From the NCBI GenBank assembly GCA_944392315.1, contig CALXWH010000021.1:1-55624 (forward strand): a DNA stretch of 55,624 nucleotides, read 5' to 3'. The notes below the pieces were generated by a model. It did not search any database. It was not told the origin of the DNA and saw nothing but the letters and a program-made list of their open reading frames with translations. Positions 51,146 through 55,624 of this stretch are shown piece after piece. Both the position numbers and the translations under genes were made by a program. Position 1 is the first letter of the stretch; each line of letters opens with the position of its first letter. The stretch comes from an uncultured Alphaproteobacteria bacterium (lineage in GTDB: Bacteria; Pseudomonadota; Alphaproteobacteria; RF32; CAG-239).

Positions 51146-51595
51146 ATGAAATGTCCCTTTTGCGGCGGCACCAACACCCAAGTCAAAGACTCACGCGATA
51201 CGATAGATGAAACAGCGATTCGCAGACGGCGTGAATGTCCGGATTGCGGCGGCAGGTTCACCACATACGAACGCATCCAGTTACAAGATTTAACCGTCAT
51301 CAAAAAAAATGGCGAGCGCGTTCCGTTTGATAGAGAAAAATTATTGCGCTCTATCAGTTTAGCCGTAAGCAAGTGCGGAATTTCAAGTTTTGAGGTAGAA
51401 CGTCTGGTAGAAGAAATTCGCCGCGAGCTGGAAAATTCGGGCATAGCCGAAATCACCTCTAAAAGCATCGGTGAAAAAGTCATGGATAAGTTGATAAAAA
51501 TCAACAAAGTCGCCTACATCCGCTTTGCCTCCGTCTATAAAGACTTTAAGGAAGTTAAAGACTTTGAAGAATTTGTCAGCAAGATTAACTCATAA
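51146..51595 (+). CDS. nrdR: Transcriptional repressor NrdR
   Basis: Zinc-ribbon/ATP-cone regulator that represses ribonucleotide reductase genes when dATP/ATP is bound. Seen: two CxxC pairs, CPFCGGTNTQVKDSR (residues 3-17) and CPDCGGRF (31-38), followed by the ATP-cone with VIKKNGERVPFDREKLLRSI near 50-69 and VAYIRFASVYKDFKEVKDF near 125-143. The 149-residue length is normal. AAAGGAG precedes the ATG. It leads the nrdR-nusB-def operon; in related bacteria it often neighbours glyA or ribD, which are not here. Confidence 0.97.
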   Translation: MKCPFCGGTNTQVKDSRDTIDETAIRRRRECPDCGGRFTTYERIQLQDLTVIKKNGERVPFDREKLLRSISLAVSKCGISSFEVERLVEEIRRELENSGIAEITSKSIGEKVMDKLIKINKVAYIRFASVYKDFKEVKDFEEFVSKINS

Positions 51596-51621
51596 TAGCG
51601 TACAACAAGGAAAGAAGATAG

Positions 51622-52107
51622 ATGTCAAAATTCGTTTCTGAAAAAATAAGAATGAAATCCGGCGCCCGCTTAGCAGCCGTACAAGCCACTTACATGGCCG
51701 CCTTTTCAGGTTTAAGTGTTGATGAAGTTGTATCAGATTTTCTAAAAGGCGAAATCGGCCGTTATGCGATTGAAGAAGATATGATGAGCGGCGAACACGT
51801 TGTTGAATTGGAAGAAATGGATAAACCGTATTTTGAAAAAATTGTCAGAGGCGTTCAAAGCAAGAAGGAGGATTTAGAAAAATCTCTCCGTTCATACCTC
51901 AAAGATCCATCTTCTTACGACCATATGAACGCCACAATGCAAGCTCTGTTGTTATGTGCTATGTATGAGCTGGCCTACACAACCGATGTAGACACCAAAG
52001 TCATCATCCAAGAATATGTTGACTTAGCCTATGCCTTTTTCATGAAAAACGAACCCAAGATGATAAACGCTTTGCTTGACCAAATCGCCAAACAAGTAAG
52101 AATTTAA
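51622..52107 (+). CDS. nusB: Transcription antitermination protein NusB
   Basis: All-helical RNA-binding protein that, with NusE/S10, binds boxA of rRNA leader transcripts. Seen: the N-terminal SGARLAAVQATYMAAFSGLS near residues 12-31 (family pattern RxxAxQxLY), and the C-terminal LLLCAMYELAYTTDVDTKVIIQEYVDLAYAFF with the conserved NEPKMINALLDQIAK close, near 140-156, equivalent to the classic FVNGVLD motif (here MINALLD). The 161-residue length is normal. It sits 26 bases after nrdR, 18 before def, one operon. Confidence 0.9.
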   Translation: MSKFVSEKIRMKSGARLAAVQATYMAAFSGLSVDEVVSDFLKGEIGRYAIEEDMMSGEHVVELEEMDKPYFEKIVRGVQSKKEDLEKSLRSYLKDPSSYDHMNATMQALLLCAMYELAYTTDVDTKVIIQEYVDLAYAFFMKNEPKMINALLDQIAKQVRI

Positions 52108-52125
52108 ACCCACAAAGGAACAACC

Positions 52126-52641
52126 ATGGCAATATTAAAACTCTACACATATCCGGATAAAGTCCTAAGTCAAAAATGTGAACCGGTTGCGGAAGTAACC
52201 GATGAGATAAGAAAGTTGATGGACGACATGCTGGAAACAATGTATGCGGATAAAGGTGTAGGTTTAGCCGCGCCGCAAGTCGGCGTAACCAAGCGGATAA
52301 TCGTGGTTGATGATAAAGTGAGCGAAGACGGCACACCGGGGCCAAATCCGCGATTTTTGGTTAATCCGGAAATCATCAAAAAATCTGAAGATATGATATG
52401 GTTTAACGAAGGATGCTTGTCTGTCCCCGGTCAATGCGCTGAAGTAGAGCGTCATCGTGCCGTAACCGTTCGTTATTTGGATTATAACGGCAAAGAACAG
52501 ATTTTAGATGCAGAAGAATATCTGGCCGTCATTTTGCAACATGAAACCGACCATCTGGATGGGATATTGTATATAGACCGCATCAGTCGTTTGAAGCGCA
52601 ATATGATAATCAAAAAGTTAAAAAAACAAAGCGAGGCATAA
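52126..52641 (+). CDS. def: Peptide deformylase Def
   Basis: Metalloenzyme removing the formyl group from nascent protein N-termini. Seen: motif 1 GVGLAAPQVG near residues 44-53, motif 2 EGCLSVPG near 95-102 with the metal Cys, and motif 3 QHETDHLDG near 138-146 giving the HExxH histidines and the catalytic Glu. The 171-residue length is normal. It ends at an intrinsic terminator whose loop contains the TAA stop. fmt, its frequent partner, is not adjacent. Start chosen at the ATG with AAAGGA upstream. Confidence 0.97.
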   Translation: MAILKLYTYPDKVLSQKCEPVAEVTDEIRKLMDDMLETMYADKGVGLAAPQVGVTKRIIVVDDKVSEDGTPGPNPRFLVNPEIIKKSEDMIWFNEGCLSVPGQCAEVERHRAVTVRYLDYNGKEQILDAEEYLAVILQHETDHLDGILYIDRISRLKRNMIIKKLKKQSEA

Positions 52642-52649
52642 TCCCCGCT
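52630..52649 (+). terminator. Terminator of nrdR-nusB-def
   Basis: Stem AGCGAGG / CCCCGCT with one mismatch, loop CATAAT, followed by six T. The def stop codon lies in the loop. Confidence 0.7.
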
Positions 52650-52720
52650 TTTTTATTATCGCCCAAAAGAGCGAAAGCATTTTTATGGCAGAAGATAAAA
52701 CAACGCAAGATATTAGGAGC

Positions 52721-54850
52721 CTATCTTCCACGGCGGGAAAATAATCGCCCCCAAAGCGGTAAAGATTGTTGCGATACTTCATTTTTATAATTTTCTTGCA
52801 GATATTGCTGAAGCTTCTTCCCCTCTATATCTTCCAGATCACAAAGACAAAAGACCTCTGCCGTATCATTCCATGTCTGTTCATACAGATGAAATTGAGC
52901 ATAATCTCTAAACAAAACCTTATGAAAATCAACTTTCTTTCCGCCGCCCAACTGTACCAAAGAACATGGAGAAAAATCCACAAACAGTTGTGTAACCGTA
53001 CAATTTCGCAAATCAACACGAGCCCCGGATTTAAACTTCAAACAATTCAAGCCGGATAAATCACATTCCGCCAAATCCACCTTATCGCATGATGATATAT
53101 CTAAATCACGCGGTAAATTTTGAGCCGCCGCCAAATTCACCTCATGAACATCTTTAAGACAAACTTTCGTTTGATTTTTGAAGTTGACATCTGATAAATT
53201 GACACTCTTGCAACCGGAAAAATCAAGATATTTAGGTAAATTTTGGGCAATAGACAAATCAACCTCTGCGCCCTTTCTAAAGTATAAGGCAGATTGCTTT
53301 TTTAAATCACACCAGTTCAATAACACTTTCGCACAGCGTGAAAAATCAAGCTGAGGCGGCAAATTATACACATGCCCCAAATTCACCTTAGCTCCATCGC
53401 TAAAACACAAATTCGGTTGATTTTTCAAATCACACTCAAACAAATGCACCTCCGCACAACGCGAAAAATCAAGTTGAGACGGCAAATTAAATGCATTATT
53501 TAAGACCACCTTTGCTCCATCTCTAAAACACAAATTCGGTTGATTTTTCAAATCACACTCGCTTAATGTCACCACCGAACACTTAGAGACGTCCAGATTA
53601 TCAGGTAAATTAGTAACCCCGCGCAAACAAACTTCTGCCCCCTCTTTAAAGCGAAGATTGTGCTGATTTTTCAAATCACAAAAAGATAAATCCACTTCAT
53701 CGCACTGCGAAAAATCCAAATCATCCGGAAAATGATAAGCACTAGTCAAATCCACCTTTGCCCCATTCTTAAAACGAAGCTGTCGCTGATTACTCAAATC
53801 AAGCCCCGATAAATGAATATCATCACACGGCGAAAGATCCAAATCATCCGGCAAATTATGAACATTAGTCAGATTCACCCTAGCTCCATCCCTAAAATGC
53901 AATTCTTTCCAATCCAGCAAATCACACTCACTCAAATTCACTTCTGAGCAGTTAGAAAAATCAATATTAGAAGATAAATTCCTTGCGTTTTCAAAATTAA
54001 CCTTAGCTCCGTCCTTAAATTTAACAGAGCGCACTTCACTAAAATTCGCCCACCTAAAATCAACTCTATCAAACAAAGATAGGTCTATATCGCCCACCAA
54101 ATGAGTATGCGATGCATTATAAATCACTGTTTCCGGTCTATATTTCCAACCGGTCAAAACATTTACATCATCAATTTGAATATCATCACACGGCGTAAAA
54201 TCCAAATCAGAAGAAAGATTTTTTGCACCTTTCAACCAGACCGTAGCCCCTTTTTTAAGGTTGATTTTTTTCACTTTTTCAAAATTTCCATCAATCAAAA
54301 CAACCTGTTGGGCATAGGGAATATCCAAAACAGGAGGCAACTTTCTTTCCGGCTCTTTTTCATACAAGGGAGACAATTCCACAGAAGTCTCAGACAAACA
54401 AATCAACTTTTCATAATTTCCAATATTGATATATTTTAAATCCCTTTCTGACGTCAAATAGCCGTAAGATTTTTTGGCATCAGAAAGCAAAATCTCTCCA
54501 TCTTTTACTCTACTTATCCAAATGAACCTATTTTCATATCCGCCTGAAACAGCCAATTTTTTAGCTAAAAGCCAAATCTCCCGTGGTTGTTGGCGCTTAA
54601 AAAAAGTAGAAAAAATCACATCTTTGAACTGCGCCTGTTCAGATTGCGGAAGTTCCGCAATACAAAGAAGCATATCTTTAATATTTCGGGCATAGTTTGT
54701 AGATTCCAAAATTTCCAAACAAACTTCCGGCGTAATTTTCTCTTTAGGCAGGCGCGATTTTTTATCATCGGCAAGTCTCCCCTTTTTATAGGGAGTGAGG
54801 ATATTTTCAACCGCAATAGCAGATTTAAAATTTTCAATAGCAACAAACAT
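52721..54850 (-). CDS. Protein with ten 41-residue repeats, probable beta-solenoid (709 residues)
   Basis: Unrecognised. The N-terminal ~165 residues are helical and charged (ENILTPYKKGRLADDKKSR, EVCLEILESTNYARNIKD, KDVIFSTFFKRQQPREIWLL). From residue ~190 to ~625 there are about ten tandem 41-residue repeats; each has two halves of ~20: L-x-F-x-x-GA-x-V-x-L-x-x-x-x-NLP and LDFS-x-C-x-x-V-x-L-x-x-CDL-x-NQ. The regular Leu/Val/Phe spacing with a turn of ~20 residues fits a right-handed solenoid, akin to pentapeptide or leucine-rich types but not matching either. A short tail (SLPLWGRLFSRRGR) ends it. No signal peptide; the conserved Cys in each repeat argues for a cytoplasmic location. No strong SD at 54850; the N-terminus may differ. 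No clear terminator. Confidence 0.85.
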   Translation of the reverse strand: MFVAIENFKSAIAVENILTPYKKGRLADDKKSRLPKEKITPEVCLEILESTNYARNIKDMLLCIAELPQSEQAQFKDVIFSTFFKRQQPREIWLLAKKLAVSGGYENRFIWISRVKDGEILLSDAKKSYGYLTSERDLKYINIGNYEKLICLSETSVELSPLYEKEPERKLPPVLDIPYAQQVVLIDGNFEKVKKINLKKGATVWLKGAKNLSSDLDFTPCDDIQIDDVNVLTGWKYRPETVIYNASHTHLVGDIDLSLFDRVDFRWANFSEVRSVKFKDGAKVNFENARNLSSNIDFSNCSEVNLSECDLLDWKELHFRDGARVNLTNVHNLPDDLDLSPCDDIHLSGLDLSNQRQLRFKNGAKVDLTSAYHFPDDLDFSQCDEVDLSFCDLKNQHNLRFKEGAEVCLRGVTNLPDNLDVSKCSVVTLSECDLKNQPNLCFRDGAKVVLNNAFNLPSQLDFSRCAEVHLFECDLKNQPNLCFSDGAKVNLGHVYNLPPQLDFSRCAKVLLNWCDLKKQSALYFRKGAEVDLSIAQNLPKYLDFSGCKSVNLSDVNFKNQTKVCLKDVHEVNLAAAQNLPRDLDISSCDKVDLAECDLSGLNCLKFKSGARVDLRNCTVTQLFVDFSPCSLVQLGGGKKVDFHKVLFRDYAQFHLYEQTWNDTAEVFCLCDLEDIEGKKLQQYLQENYKNEVSQQSLPLWGRLFSRRGR
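52965..54290 (-). repeat. Coding repeat array, 123-bp units
   Basis: The coding sequence for the ten 41-residue repeats. Neighbouring units such as those with NQPNLCFRDGAKV and NQPNLCFSDGAKV are nearly identical at DNA level (e.g. CACAAATTCGGTTGATTTTT at 53409-53428 and 53529-53548), which shows recent duplication of the central units while the outer ones have diverged. Confidence 0.8.
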
Positions 54851-55157
54851 CTACACGTTTTCCATAATCTAACATATCAAAAGAATACCACAAAAAATAA
54901 AACAACGCAACCTCTAAAACAAAAGTCAAGAACCACTTTCTACACAATTTTTCCAACAGAAATAAGCTAAACCGACACAACTCAATCTCAATCATTAAAT
55001 TCAAATTTTGCGCACAAGAACATTCTTAAAATAAGAATAATCTAACAAAAATATTTCTCTCTGTTTTACCCAAAATTTTCAAACTTATTTCAGCTTTTAG
55101 TTTCCAACCTCAAAAATAACATCCTTCTCATCATCTTCTCCACCCAATCCTCACAAT

Positions 55158-55600
55158 TAGCACCTTCTCCCATATCCTATCTTTACGCCTATCCTTTCTC
55201 TCTTCCATCTCATCTTTTCCGTCGCCACCATCTTCTTTCCCCTTCTTCTCTAGCCCCTCATCTCCAAAAACAACCTCACTACACACAAAAAATCCTCCTC
55301 TCCAATTTAAAAACAGAAACAAAATCTACTTCTGCTCACAAAAAAGGAACAATTAGCACTCTGCTTCAAAAACAACTTCACAAAACTTCTACACATAGCA
55401 CCTTCTCCCATATCCTATCTTTACGCCTATCCTTTTTCTCTTCTATCTCATCTTTTCCGTCGCCACCATCTTCTTTCCCCTTCTTCACTATTCCCCTCCT
55501 CCAGAAACAAACTCACTACACACAAACATCCCCCTCCTCCAACTCACAAACAGAAACAAAATCAAACTCCGTTTCCGCACACAAAAAGGAGCGGTAAAAC
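55158..55600. repeat. Duplicated 238-bp pyrimidine-rich unit
   Basis: TAGCACCTTCTCCCATATCC begins at 55158 and again at 55396, an offset of 238 bases. The first ~90 bases of each copy are nearly identical (including the stretch TTTTCCGTCGCCACCATC), the remainder is diverged but alignable (CTCACTACACACAAA; CAAACAGAAACAAAATC vs AAAACAGAAACAAAATC). A charged frame (KKGKEDGGDGKDE...KDRRKDRIWEKVL) on the minus strand is retained in both copies, but its context differs, so I do not call a gene. Confidence 0.75.
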
Positions 55601-55606
55601 CGCCCC
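55588..55606 (-). terminator. Terminator for a gene beyond the right edge
   Basis: Stem GGGGCGGT / ACCGCTCC (one mismatch) with a three-base loop, followed by five T on the minus strand. It implies a minus-strand gene to the right of the window. Confidence 0.65.
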
Positions 55607-55624
55607 TTCTCGTGTCTTTTTTGG

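Larger units (their letters stand above)
54851..55624. other. Non-coding AT-rich region with pyrimidine-rich repeat units
   Basis: No gene is supported in these 774 bases. 54851-55157 is AT-rich and holds only a small palindrome (ATTCTTA / TAAGAAT at 55022-55038). 55158-55600 contains a duplicated unit described separately. The strand bias is striking: the plus strand is almost all C, T and A with few G. Confidence 0.7.

Noticed and set aside
52965..54290. CRISPR-like regular repeats
   Set aside because: The 123-bp periodicity is in frame and encodes 41-residue protein repeats; there are no conserved short repeats separated by unique spacers.
55131..55322. 63-codon charged frame in the first pyrimidine-rich unit
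   Set aside because: Low-complexity purine-rich strand; the duplicate copy breaks the frame at its start. Kept only as a possibility in the repeat finding.

Overview
The window reads as about 56 kb of chromosome from a low-GC, Gram-negative alphaproteobacterium, most likely an uncultured host- or gut-associated lineage. Reasons: FtsZ has a very long C-terminal linker ending in IPSFLRRR; the lipid A/Kdo set (DUF374-type acyltransferase, waaA, lpxK) is in the order seen in Alphaproteobacteria; nrdR-nusB-def, smpB, lon and uvrB are ordinary proteobacterial housekeeping genes; most genes carry good Shine-Dalgarno (SD) sites. The taxonomic placement is inference from recognised proteins, not a tree. 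I see no phage, insertion sequence, CRISPR array or rRNA.

Layout. 1-7282 (minus): a reduced division/cell-wall cluster mraY-ftsW-murB-ftsQ-ftsA-ftsZ; murF lies 43 kb away and murD, murG, murC, murE, ftsI and ddl are not in the window. 7467-10758 (minus): a PIF1/RecD-like helicase and a SulP anion transporter with a STAS domain. 11034-14952 (minus): acyltransferase, waaA, lpxK and a secreted protein. 15111-20029 (minus): two paralogous lipoproteins (1136 and 404 residues), each a single-gene unit, with no SD and a nearly identical promoter, palindrome and leader. 20339-29322 (minus): hppA pyrophosphatase, an unknown gene sharing the lipoprotein leader motif, smpB, lon, uvrB. 29424-34225 (minus): small membrane and secreted unknowns, a MORN-type repeat protein, tRNA-Ser(UGA) and a DUF4139 protein.

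34373-44602 (mostly plus): a 1195-residue unrecognised protein with an 87-bp coding minisatellite, a TPR-methyltransferase (minus), tRNA-Leu(CAA), a small unknown (minus), a polytopic GT-C-like protein and an exported ankyrin-repeat protein. 44641-52641: housekeeping genes pip, hisS, tcdA, tatD, alr, murF, nrdR, nusB and def. 52721-54850 (minus): a protein built from about ten 41-residue repeats, probably a solenoid. 54851-55624: non-coding, with a duplicated 238-bp pyrimidine-rich unit and a terminator for a gene beyond the right edge.

How it works together: the first block makes lipid I and builds the divisome; murF and alr supply precursors; the lipid A block makes and modifies the outer membrane anchor; lon, smpB, tcdA, hisS, nusB and def serve translation and protein quality control; uvrB and the helicase serve DNA repair. 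The most interesting unexplained material is the lipoprotein pair with its shared control region, the 41-residue repeat protein and the 1195-residue protein.
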